A stretch of DNA of 64,000 nucleotides from Tillandsia leiboldiana (lineage: Eukaryota > Streptophyta > Magnoliopsida > Poales > Bromeliaceae), in assembly GCA_029204045.2 (NCBI GenBank), contig CM055060.1, positions 53,085,430-53,149,429 on the forward strand, given 5' to 3'. This document shows, in pieces, positions 47,880 to 58,450 of this stretch (position 1 is the stretch's first letter; each line of letters opens with the position of its first letter). The position numbers and the translations under genes are program-made. The notes under the pieces are model-generated. The model searched no databases. It had not been told where the DNA came from and saw only the letters and a program-made list of their open reading frames with translations.

Positions 47880-49554
47880 TTTTTAATTTTTTTTTTCAAA
47901 TTTAATTGAAATTTTATGAAATTCAGTAGTTTACATTCAAACAGCTATTAAATGAAATAAAATTTTGTACATAATTCTGTAATATTCTTGATTTCAAAGT
48001 ACTCAAAATCATAGAAAACATCTATTCAAACAGAGCCTTAATGAAATATTAGTGTACCGATCATGAATGGAAATTAAAAAAAAATAATCTTATATGAAAA
48101 AGTTATACGAAATAATTGTTATACTTCAAAAGCTTAAGTTATTAGAGAACGATATTTATATATTTTATATTCAACAGTACTTCCTCTTACGTCTGAGTTC
48201 GAAACATGAATTTAATTAAATAGAAAAAAATTAAATAACTTTAGAAATCTGAAAAGATTTTTCTGTTCTGATACTATGTAAAAATTATATGAAACAATTG
48301 TTGTATTCCAAAAATTTAAACTATTAACTAGATTTTATATATTTTATATTCAACGTTACAAATATATTGATCAAATCAAATCGCTGCGGACTGATAAAGA
48401 CATTTTGATAGAATCGAAGGTATGATATTGCGTCAAAATTTGATCAAACTTTTATTCTCTCTCTCCAAACAAAAAGAACACAAACTGAATAGATGTCCCT
48501 ATCACTAGACTATTATTAAACTTTTTGCCGAAAGTTTAAATAGTAATGCATGAAAAGAAAAAAAAAAAAAATAGGATTTTTGGACGAATTTTGAGTGAGA
48601 GACTAATCAATCAAAATCAAGCTTTTAATTTCAAAACACATTAAAATATATATATATATACATACATCATTAAAAACATAGCTTCTTCTTTATGAATGCC
48701 AAATTAAGCCAAACAAATAGGATGTGTAAACTTTATGGTATTGGATTTGGTGTTTTCCACATAGGCTAATAGCTAGAGAAGTAGATAACAAAGGCAAGTG
48801 AATATTTTGGGACCAGAAACTAAATACTGGAGCACAAGTGTAATATGGGACCACATGAATAGGTGGTGAGATGCAAAATAGTCAACCTTGTTTCCACTAA
48901 CAGTTATGGTGTCCTTGTACCCTAATCTAACCCATCCTTTTCCTCCCTTAAGAAATTTCTAATTTGTCCTTCAACTTCTTATAAATGTTGTATGCTTTTG
49001 ATTGGGAAATGTCTTGACTCATCTTCGCAACCCGCGCATGCCCTTCTGTATTTTTGATGTGTCGATAAATTTACAAACGTTGACACGTTTGCTTTTCGAT
49101 TAATTATATATATACCTCAAAAAATATTAAAAATTAGTGTTTATTATTGACTGTTGTTATATATATATAATGTTGCTGTGTTTCGATCGAAAATATATGC
49201 AAAAGTAACTTTAAGTCGACAAATTTATATGGTACGCTGAACTACGTATGCAAACCAATTAAAACTCTCCAAATTATGTAAACTGGGTGGCCCCATCAAA
49301 GAACATATGTGACCATTGTTTCAACAATAATCTCTGTAAAAGTTGATCTTTTTATAGCACCATTCCCATCTGAAATATGGCAGAGTATGTTCATATACAT
49401 TGAGGACTGTCCCTCGTTGAAACAATCAATACCAGCCATTGTTTTTTCACTATTTGAAAAAAAGAAAAAAATTAAAGAAAAAAAAAAAAAATTTGTACTT
49501 GCAAAATAAGATTTGGGACTCTATGAAAGCTGGGACGAGGGCAGAAAATACGCG
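47880..49554. other. AT-rich spacer
   Basis: No gene was seen. It contains two diverged TATATTTTATATTCAACA repeats (about 48100-48180 and 48290-48370). Confidence 0.45.
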
Positions 49555-49745
49555 AGTTTTGCGGTCATTATATAGTCATGAGCAGAAAATTGAGTAATTT
49601 TATGACTTCAGTGTCGCAAAATATACTGGTATTTCAGCTCTTCAGAAGTCACGAGCATGTCCTTTGAGATCTGCGCAAATAGAAAATCTTTTTATGAATA
49701 TGAGATTTTCTAAAAGATAAATTTTAATTTATCTATTTATAATTA

Positions 49746-50359
49746 GGGGCAATTTCCTACGTACCTCTAAAAATTTTTCTGTTTTCAGATTTACCTTTCT
49801 TAGAAAGCTAATATTAAAACTACCCTTCTTACGTTCCAACTTCTTTCCAAAATATCCTTGAAGTTAAACTCTGTTAGTGTACCGTTTGGAACTGCCGTTA
49901 TCTGTGTGTAATTACTATTTTGCCCTTTCAAATATACCCTAAACCCTAAAACCCTAAACCCCTAAACCCTAAAACCCTAAACCCTAAACCCTAAAACCCT
50001 AAACCCTAAACCCTAAAACCCTAAAAAATCCTAAACCCTAAACTCTAAAACCCTAAACCCTAAACCCTAGAACCCTAAAAAATCCTAAATCCTAAACCCT
50101 AAACCCTAAACCCTAAAACCCTAAAAAATCCTAAACCCTAAACCCTAAACCCTAAACCCGGACAAAATAGGTATATCTGATAGTTTTCAACTCCGATTAT
50201 TATTTAACTCTAGTTTAACCCTAGTTAACTTAACAAAGGGAAACGATAGGGATATTTTTAATAACGGTGGAACGTATGAAGGGTATATTGGAAAGAAAAA
50301 AATAAGAGGGGTAAATTAGATATTTCTTCATATTTCAGGAGTACACAGGCAATTATCCC
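49746..50359. mobile_element. Mutator-like MITE containing CCCTAAA-type repeats, copy 1
   Basis: Imperfect inverted ends of about 27 bp (GGGGCAATTTCCTACGTACC and inverted GGGATAATTGCCTGTGTAC) lie inside a perfect 9-bp duplication TTATAATTA (49737-49745 and 50360-50368). The 9-bp duplication points to Mutator-like. There is no coding sequence. Confidence 0.87.
49937..50159 (+). repeat. Telomere-like array in the MITE, copy 1
   Basis: Repeats of CCCTAAA mixed with CCCTAAAA, CCTAAA and AAAAAATCCTAAA variants. The irregularity shows it is an interstitial array, not a chromosome end. Confidence 0.93.
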
Positions 50360-50657
50360 TTATAATTAATTCAGCATATCTTTATTTTGCCTTTTTATAA
50401 TTTATAAAATTATATTTAATTATTCTGTAAATTTTTATTTTTATATTAATGTCTGTTAAATAAGATAGTTTTGCGGTCATTATATAGTCATGAGCAGAAA
50501 ATTGAGTAATTTTATGACTTCAGTGTCGCAAAATATACTGGTATTTCAGCTCTTCAGAAGTCACGAGCATGTCCTTTGAGATCTGCGCAAATAGAAAATC
50601 TTTTTATGAATATGAGATTTTCTAAAAGATAAATTTTAATTTATCTATTTATAATTA

Positions 50658-51271
50658 GGGGCAATTTCCTACGTACCTCTAAAAATTTTTCTGTTTTCAG
50701 ATTTACCTTTCTTAGAAAGCTAATATTAAAACTACCATTCTTACGTTCCAACTTCTTTCCAAAATATCCTTGAAGTTAAACTCTGTTAGTGTACCGTTTG
50801 GAACTGCCGTTATCTGTGTGTAATTACTATTTTGCCCTTTCAAATATACCCTAAACCCTAAAACCCTAAACCCCTAAACCCTAAAACCCTAAACCCTAAA
50901 CCCTAAAACCCTAAACCCTAAACCCTAAAACCCTAAAAAATCCTAAACCCTAAACTCTAAAACCCTAAACCCTAAACCCTAGAACCCTAAAAAATCCTAA
51001 ATCCTAAACCCTAAACCCTAAACCCTAAAACCCTAAAAAATTCTAAACCCTAAACCCTAAACCCTAAACCCGGACAAAATAGGTATATCTGATAGTTTTC
51101 AACTCCGATTATTATTTAACTCTAGTTTAACCCTAGTTAACTTAACAAAGGGAAACGATAGGGATATTTTTAATAACGGTGGAACGTATGAAGGGTATAT
51201 TGGAAAGAAAAAAATAAGAGGGGTAAATTAGATATTTCTTCATATTTCAGGAGTACACAGGCAATTATCCC
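50658..51271. mobile_element. Mutator-like MITE containing CCCTAAA-type repeats, copy 2
   Basis: It was duplicated together with its flanks as part of the 912-bp unit, so it is not an independent insertion. Confidence 0.87.
50849..51071 (+). repeat. Telomere-like array in the MITE, copy 2
   Basis: Same array as 49937-50159, with one substitution noticed. Confidence 0.93.
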
Positions 51272-51379
51272 TTATAATTAATTCAGCATATCTTTATTTT
51301 GCCTTTTTATAATTTATAAAATTATATTTAATTATTCTGTAAATTTTTATTTTTATATTAATGTCTGTTAAATAAGATA

Positions 51380-52050
51380 GTAAAGCGACATCTTTTCATA
51401 ACCACAGCATAGTAAATTGAGTAAATTGTAGGGTAATAAAATACAATAATGTATTGTTTTGTGGTTAACAAAATGCATCACTTTACCATTTTTATTTTGC
51501 AATACATTCTTACACTAAAATAACAATAGAATTATATTGTAGTATAATATTTTAAATTATAGAATGGCTAAATAAAAATGCATTGAAATTGACAAAATGA
51601 ACTTTACATTTTTCTAAAACAACTGCACTTTTTGTTTTCAAATTTTAAATTATTATAATTTTTAACTCAAATTTTTTAAATTATTGTAATTGGGTCTCAC
51701 AAGTCAATTTATTTGACTATATATTGATAAATCACTAATATAGTAGTGATGCGGTATCTTAATAATTACTATTTTATCTATTGTAATATTCTAATGCATC
51801 ACTATTTAACCAACTAAATTAGATTGCTAATTTAAAATAAAATTTGAATAAAAAATTATAACAAATTAAAATTTGGGCTCTGAAATATCTTATGTCTTAA
51901 TATTCCAAGAATTATCATTTAGATTAGCTAACCTCTGAAACTCAGACAAGAATCATGAATCTATAGACTTGTGTAGAGGATTCAAACATTTCAGCTTTGA
52001 ATGAATCTGGAGATTTTCTAAAACTGCTGTAGTAACATATCACTTATTAG
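51380..52050. other. AT-rich spacer
   Basis: No gene or bounded element was recognised. Confidence 0.45.
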
Positions 52051-52051
52051 C

Positions 52052-52733
52052 CAGCGTTTGGTAACGGGGATAAGGGGGGATAACCCCCTTATCCCCGTTA
52101 TTATACCCAAACGAGATTTTGTGGGGTGGGAATTACTAACCCACCCCTTAGCGGGTTATTCTGGAATAACCCGCTAAGGGATGGGTTTAGCAATTTCCAC
52201 CCCTAGACGGAATAGCGGAATAGCGAAAATAACGGAATAGGAATTAAATATTAAATATATTTAATATTAATATTTAATAATAATATTAAATATTAATATT
52301 TATCTAAATATTAATATATAATATTTAGATAAATATTAATATTTAATATTTAATATTAAATATTAATATTAGAAATTAATATTTAATTGTAAATATTATT
52401 TGAATTTTTTAATATTTATCTAAATTAAATATAAGGTTGATTAATACCATAAATTTATTTAATTTTAAATTATATCATAAAGAACAAAATAGTAAATAAA
52501 AATATTTATCCCCTCAATTCTTCTTATTCCTCTATACTCAACCAAACATAATTTTTTTTTATTACTCTTATTCTTCTTATTCCTATATAATTTACCAAAC
52601 ACAATTTTCTTTAAATCCGGTATAACTCTTAAACCCAACCAAACAGAAATTTACACTAATTCCTGCTAATACCATAACTTATACCTATCCCCGATATAAC
52701 TAAATTTTTCTTATCCCCGAACCAATAAGGGTG
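52052..52733 (-). mobile_element. GTTTGG-type MITE with AT palindromic centre, reverse orientation
   Basis: It is the inverted counterpart of 17574-18350. It starts GCGTTTGGTAACGGGGATAA and ends TTATCCCCGAACCAATAA, with ACCCACCCCTTAGCGGG and the same ATTAATATTTAA-type centre. Confidence 0.6.
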
Positions 52734-53135
52734 TGTTTGGAATTGGAATTGAAATGGGAATAAGAGGAATATCTCTTTTATCTTTTCAAACACATCAGGA
52801 ATCAATCGGTATAGCTTGTTCCAGTACAACTAGAATAAATGAGAACTGTTGCTCTCACTATTCCCAACCACCCTCTTATTTTTTTTTCTTAAATATCCTC
52901 TCACGTCTACCGAGATACCATCTCTCACATCATTATTACATAATAAAGTTTGAGGGTAAAAAGATCATTTAAAATAACTAATACTCTTTATTCTTCTTAT
53001 ACCTCATTATCATACCACACACAAAATTTCTTATCCCTGAAATCATCCCAAATACTTTTTTACACTAATTCCGTACTTTATTCTTATCCCTGAAATAGCT
53101 AATTCTGTCTTCTTCCGTTACCAAACGAGTCCTAA
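52734..53135 (+). mobile_element. GTGTTTGG-type MITE, left arm of an inverted pair
   Basis: It starts GTGTGTTTGGAATTGGAATT and ends CGTTACCAAACGAGTCC. The related sequence at 53525-53922 lies in opposite orientation: CACGTCTACCGAGATACCATC here matches GATGGTGCCTCGGTAGACGTG there. Confidence 0.6.
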
Positions 53136-53253
53136 GTTAGCTAATTGGAGACTTACCAAAAATAAGTATTCTTTTTAGTTTTATGGTGATGAGTTTATTC
53201 AATCTGTACTACTCGATTAATTTGAAAAAAATCATCTTATATAGGGCATTACT

Positions 53254-53520
53254 ATAACGTGGTGTCGGTTAAAGCGTCTTTAAATGAAGTGTCGTCACGT
53301 ACATATCGACGCTTATACCAAGTATCGATAAAATATATTATGACGCTTTAATTAAAATATCAGAATTTTAACTTTAAAATGTCAAAAAATTAAAAATAAT
53401 AATAAAATTTATTATTTAATAAATTAGTTTGATATTTATATGATAATATTTTTTGAGACGTAGATATTTTTTATATTGTAGACGTTTAAGGAAAAAAAAA
53501 AATTTATTCAATTGGCTTAA
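53254..53520. repeat. MITE-like repeat, ATCGACACTTTAAA family
   Basis: It has ATATCGACGCTTATACC, AAAATATATTATGACGC and GAGACGTAGATATTTTTTAT. It lies between the arms of the inverted MITE pair. Confidence 0.5.
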
Positions 53521-53524
53521 ACTT

Positions 53525-53922
53525 CCAGACCCGTTTGGTAACGGAATAAGACAGAACTAGCTATTCTAGGGATAAGTATAAAATACGGAACTAGTGTAAA
53601 AAAGCGTTTGGGATGGTTCTATTCTAGGGATAAGTATAAAGTATGGAACTAGTGTAAAAAAGCGTTTGGGATGGTTTCAGAGATAAAAGATTTTTGTGTT
53701 TGGTATGAGAATGAAGAATAAGAAGAATAAAGAGTTTTAATTAAGATAAATTATCTTTAATGAGATAAGAGATGGTGCCTCGGTAGACGTGAGAGGGTAT
53801 TTAAAGAAAAAATAAGAGGGTGGTTGAGAAGAGTGAGAACAGATTGATTTCGGATGCGTTTGGAATAATAAAAAAAATATCCATCGTATTTTCGATTCGA
53901 ATTCAAACGGTCCCAAAAGAGA
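53525..53922 (-). mobile_element. GTGTTTGG-type MITE, right arm of an inverted pair
   Basis: It starts GACCCGTTTGGTAACGGAAT and ends ATTCAAACGGTCC. A 57-bp stretch (TTCTAGGGATAAGTATAAA and after) is repeated twice in tandem near 53560-53675. Confidence 0.6.
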
Positions 53923-53929
53923 ATATAAA

Positions 53930-55268
53930 TCATACAAAATTTTAATTTAAGAATAAAAAATTAATCATTATTTTATAAAAAAAAAAAAAATTTAAAATTT
54001 GAAAAATTTTGTGAAATTTTGGGCGAAGAGATATAGCAATTTTTATATTATAATTTTATATAAAAAAAAAAAAAGGTAAGAGATGAAGGGAGGGAGGGAA
54101 GAAGGGAGAGAGAGAGAGAGAGAGAGCATGCGTCGCAATCTGACGTCCGTACGATGTCCGTCGTCACAGCGTTTCTTTATGGCCGACGGATGGAGGTTTG
54201 GTGGCTAAAAGTCGAATCGCATTCAATGTCCCCCTCCGCCCTCTTCTTATTTATTTATTTATTTCTTTCTTTATTTATTTTTTTTCTGCTTTCATCGGGA
54301 CCGTCGGATATGATGCGGAAGAATCCGACGGTCCGATGATCTCGACACTGTCACGTCGAGGCCTCTCGGCGTGTCTCGCTGATGCTTCCAATCTCGGCCG
54401 CCGTAGATACGCGAATCTTCAGCTCTGTCCTAAAATTTTATAGAATTTATCAAAATTATGTATCATAATATTTGAATCCATTACTTACATTTTTTAAATT
54501 TTAATTTTAATGTTTAATTTTTTGAATTCAAAATTTGAATGCTTAATTTTCGTAATTGTAAAAGTTTAAATTCAAAATATTATTAAATGTGTTATTTATA
54601 TGTTTAGTTATAAAATTTTAAAGTCAAAATATTGTTGACCGGTTTAAATTAAATAAATTAAAATTTTGAATAGTAAAATTAAAATTTTAAAAAATTGTAT
54701 AAACAAATCAAAATGATTCACAGTTTAAGTAAATTCGGTATGTTTTTATCTTTAAAATTTTATGTGTTTTATGTTTGCTTATTTAAAGTAAGTAATTGTT
54801 TAAATTTTATATCCAAAAAATCATCAAATTATTTAAATAAAATAAAATAAAATATTATGTATTAAAATTAAAAATTTGAAAGATTAGATATTCGAATTAA
54901 AACGGTCTATAGTTTAAATAAATTTTACACGATCTTATCTTATTTTTATACATATTAGAATAAAAAAAATATTTTTAAAATTTTTTTAAAGGGGCCTGTT
55001 TTAGAAGAGTCCTCCATAGAATGTTACCTAAATTTATTTTCTTTGTAAAGTTTGGTGATAGACATTGACACTGATCACAAAATACGATACCATTCGAATA
55101 TTGACAATTCAATTTTTTTTAAAAAAATATGAACACCGATATAATATAGACATTCCTAATAAAACATAACCTTATTAATATAAAAATATATATTTATTAT
55201 TATATATAAATAGTTAATTTTAATAAAATATTATTATATTTTTCATATGAATAAAAGTTAATAAATTT

Positions 55269-55325
<57 letters not shown>

Positions 55326-55517
55326 ATTTCTAACATATATAATTTATTTATATTATCTAAAAAAAAAATTATGTAATTTCAAAAAAATCAAAATATTTAC
55401 TATTTTGTGCCTACAATTTTAGTTTAGGAATGATTTTGTATCCATCGGGGTGTATTCGTATTTTTTTTTTTGGATGTGAACGGTTCAAATAAAATTAGTT
55501 ATCGATGAGCAGCAAAA
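53930..55517. other. Spacer
   Basis: A less AT-rich patch (54105-54440) holds a (GA)n and short frames without domains. (TA)n lies at about 55277-55319. No gene was supported. Confidence 0.45.
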
Positions 55518-57097
55518 TTATTCCATGCCAGATCTGATTGGAGTCGGAAGTTAATAACAATAATAATAATAATGTTAGAGAGAGAAAGAGTGAGGGAGGG
55601 AAAGAGAGGGCAAGCGACTGGGAGGGTGAGCGGCCGCAAAGCGTCGGGCTCCTGTGGGCGTGAGCGGCCGCGTGCGCAGGGAGCCAGTGGCTGGCGACGC
55701 GGTCAGCGCGGTGGGAAGGGTCTGGCCAGTCCACCCTCCCACTGCGCTCGGGAGTTGGCTTGGTCTGGTAAGCGCGGCTGCCTACCTCCTGGGGCGAGCG
55801 TGGACCACGTGCTTCTGAGGCCCCCTCCGTACTTGCGCCCTGGTCGAAGCTACGGTGTACGGAATATTCCCCAGGCATCTGTTGACCGTGCACCACGGGT
55901 GGACTTGGGTTGCGGAGGGGACAGGATTCGCTCCCCTGTTCCATCGGACATCGGAGGGCGTCACGCAAGGGTCGCCGAGTCTTGTCCGGCCGGTCAGGGG
56001 GAAGGGACTTGGCGAACCAGCACCCGCTTTACCCGCCCGCCACCCAAAGTTTCCTGGGCGGATAATCGTGGAGGTCCGCTCTGCACCGGCCCCTCGGCCT
56101 CCAGCGGCAAGATTCCCCTGTTCCGCGATTCTCACGCCATCTCGAGGGGACAGGGCGCTGGCATCGGTGAGACGCGCCTCAGCTTTCGGAGCGACCGGGG
56201 AGCTTCGGTCACCTCCGGTCGGTCTGGGAAGATTGGACCGCTCACCTATAAAGATGCGTTGCTGGAGACCCCTCCACCCCCGATCATTACCAAGCCTGCC
56301 CCGCGTCCTGCTCCGTCCCGCCCTGCGCCCGGTGCGAAGAAGAAGTGTTTCAGGTGTTTAGCCCGGGATCACCTGGTGCGCAGCTGCCGGGAACCGGTGC
56401 GTTGCGTGCTCTGCCTCCGATCCGGTCACCGCTCTCGATCTTGTCCCCAGCGCCGGCGCCGATCAAACATGCAGCGCGGCTTCCGACCTGACACCCAGAA
56501 GGTCTTCATCCCTCTATCGGAGGAATTTCGCCGCCGGCAGATTCAATGTCGGAACGCGGTTTTGGCGGACGTGATCGGTCGCTCAGAGTTGAGTCACTTC
56601 CCCTAGGACTCCATCGCTGAAGATCTCGCAGCCAGATTCGGTGGGTTTCCCACTGATTTCATCGTCGCCGCCCACCATGAACGAGATTATCTTATCCTTC
56701 TCCCGGAATGGGTCCCGCCCGCCAACCTCGTCGGCGGCTGGCTTATTCGCCTCCAACACTGCAAGTTGCAATGCCACGAGTGGGAGCCATACCGCACCGT
56801 CGAGCCCGCCAGGCTGGCCTACAAAGCCTGGGTGAAGATTCGAAATCTGCCGTTTGAATGTTGGTCCGCCAGCTGCGTGAGCAGCATCGTGAGTTCTTTC
56901 GGCCGTTTCATCCGCGCCGATGACAGCAGCACCAACATCACCGACATGACAGGGTTCCGCTGCGAGGTGGCCGTCGATGACCTCGCCGACATCCCCGTCT
57001 CACTCTCCATCTCTATGGGGAGCGTGGTGGTTTCGGCTCCGGTTCGAATCGAAAGTACGGCCCCCTTCGGGGGAGATGACAGGGGCGTTCCCTTCGT

Positions 57098-57111
57098 GGG
57101 GGGGGGGGGGG
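57098..57111. repeat. G14 run at the ORF1 frameshift
   Basis: The frame that makes better sense changes across this run, so the frameshift may be slippage in the genome or a sequencing length error. Confidence 0.85.
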
Positions 57112-57772
57112 CCCGAGTGAGGGGGGCGATCAAACCGACCCGCAAGGGAGGCGGATTGCTAGGCGGCTCGCCGTCGTCGGCCTCAGCGAAGACAGTGGCG
57201 GGTCCCGGGATGGCCGCCGCTCCGGTCGCACCGACTCCTGGGACTCTTCGGAGATCCGGGACAGGCGGCGACGCCCCGCGGAACCGGAACCGGCGGTGGC
57301 GCCCCAACTAGTGGACCGTGCAGGGGGGGCGATGGGCTCTGCGACCGCCGCCCGGGCGAGGAGCCTGGTGGCGGTTGACGGCCAGAGCCCCTGCCTCGGA
57401 CCGCTGGTCATGAAAATTGTGAAGTCCCCGCATTACTCAGGGGTCGGGCCTCGTGCCGCCGCCGCTCGACCCTCCGGACCTCCAGGCACGGGGCGCGAGG
57501 CCCCTCGCCCGCCCGAGCACCCCCTAGGATCGCGTGCTCTCCCTGTTTCGGGATATTTTTCAAAAACTTTTCCTCTCTCGGAAGGGGGAGTGGTGACCTG
57601 CCTTGGCTTCTCGGGCGATGGCCCTTTCTCTGTGTCTGCTATCTCGTTGCGTCTCCACCGACCGGGCCCTTCTCTCCGCGCTCTGCTCTGCACAGCTTCT
57701 GCTTCGCCCTGCTCTGGGCCCGCCCTCGCAGCCTGCTCCTTGCTTCTGTTTGGGACTGCTCGCGGGCCCACT

Positions 57773-57926
57773 TGTAACGACCCGGTCCACTAACAATAAT
57801 AACTTGTTGGGCCCAAACCACAGCCCAAAATGCTTAAGCCCAGTTATTATTACTAGTGTCCAAGTCTCATATAAACCCAATCACAATTCCATCCACATCC
57901 GATGTGGGACTATTGGGGGCGTCACA
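57773..57926 (-). repeat. TRIM LTR, inverted copy
   Basis: It differs from the middle LTR at two positions by eye and from the right LTR at more, so the middle and inverted copies share the more recent origin. Confidence 0.9.
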
Positions 57927-57977
57927 GACTCCCCCCGTTTAGGCCTGACGTCCTCGTCAGCCCAAACAGGGGGAGTC

Positions 57978-58131
57978 TGTGACGCCCCCAATAGTCCCAC
58001 ATCGGATGTGGATGGAATTGTGATTGGGTTTATATGAGACTTGGACACTAGTAATAATAACTGGGCTTAAGCATTTTGGGTTGTGGTTTGGGCCCAACAA
58101 GTTATTATTGTTAGTGGACCGGGACGTTACA
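57978..58131 (+). repeat. TRIM LTR, middle copy
   Basis: It starts TGTGACGCCCCC and ends GGGACGTTACA. It is preceded by GGGGGAGTC, a polypurine-tract sequence that normally precedes only the 3' LTR. Confidence 0.9.
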
Positions 58132-58133
58132 TT

Positions 58134-58146
58134 TGGTATCAGAGCC
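58134..58146 (+). other. Primer-binding site of the TRIM
   Basis: TGGTATCAGAGCC, initiator tRNA-Met type, lies two bases after the middle LTR. Confidence 0.92.
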
Positions 58147-58296
58147 AATAACCAGCCGGAAGTGTGCGGCGAGTCTCGGCTGAGCCTGGGTCTAGATGGC
58201 AGGGCTAGCGAGACAAGTCTCACACCGCCTGGTGATCTTGGGCTGCTGTGTGTGTGTTTGGGCTGACGAGGACGTCAGGCCTAAACGGGGGGAGTA

Positions 58297-58450
58297 TGTG
58301 ACGCCCCCAATAGTCCCACATCGGATGTGGATGAAATTGTGATTGGGTTTATATGAAACTTGGACACTAGTAATAATAACTGGGCTTAAGCATTTTGGGT
58401 TGTGGTGTGGGCCCAACAAGTTATTATTGCTAGTGGGCCGGGTCGTTACA
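58297..58450 (+). repeat. TRIM LTR, right copy
   Basis: It starts TGTGACGCCCCC and ends GGGTCGTTACA, with about six differences from the middle copy. Confidence 0.9.

Larger units (their letters stand above)
49555..50466 (+). repeat. 912-bp tandem duplication, unit 1
   Basis: The unit starts AGTTTTGCGGTCATTATATA and recurs 912 bp later with two differences noticed. The copies abut without spacer. It contains a Mutator-like MITE. Confidence 0.93.
50467..51378 (+). repeat. 912-bp tandem duplication, unit 2
   Basis: Same sequence as 49555-50466 except C/A near 50735 and C/T in AAAAAATTCTAAA near 51040. Both flanks share TAAGATAGT at the junction. Confidence 0.93.
57773..58450 (+). mobile_element. 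TRIM insertion with three LTRs, left one inverted
   Basis: Three 154-bp LTRs: inverted 57773-57926, direct 57978-58131 and direct 58297-58450. The direct pair encloses a primer-binding site TGGTATCAGAGCC (58134-58146), an internal cassette and a polypurine tract ACGGGGGGAG (about 58285-58294). The inverted LTR is followed by the complement of the polypurine tract and about 31 bp of internal tail. The only flanking 5-bp duplication is at the outer edges, CCACT (57768-57772 and 58451-58455). So the whole 678 bp probably inserted at once, with a U5-type end (GTTACA) at each edge. No protein is encoded. Confidence 0.88.

Noticed and set aside
49937..51071. Chromosome end or telomere fusion point
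   Set aside because: The arrays are short, irregular, in one orientation, and enclosed by MITE ends with a 9-bp target duplication.
55572..55968. Minus-strand frames over LINE ORF1
   Set aside because: They are shadows of the GC-rich ORF1 and have no recognisable motif.
57978..58450. Ordinary two-LTR TRIM with a separate inverted solo LTR beside it
   Set aside because: The left flank of the middle LTR is polypurine-tract sequence and does not match the right flank CCACT. The only match is at the outer edges.
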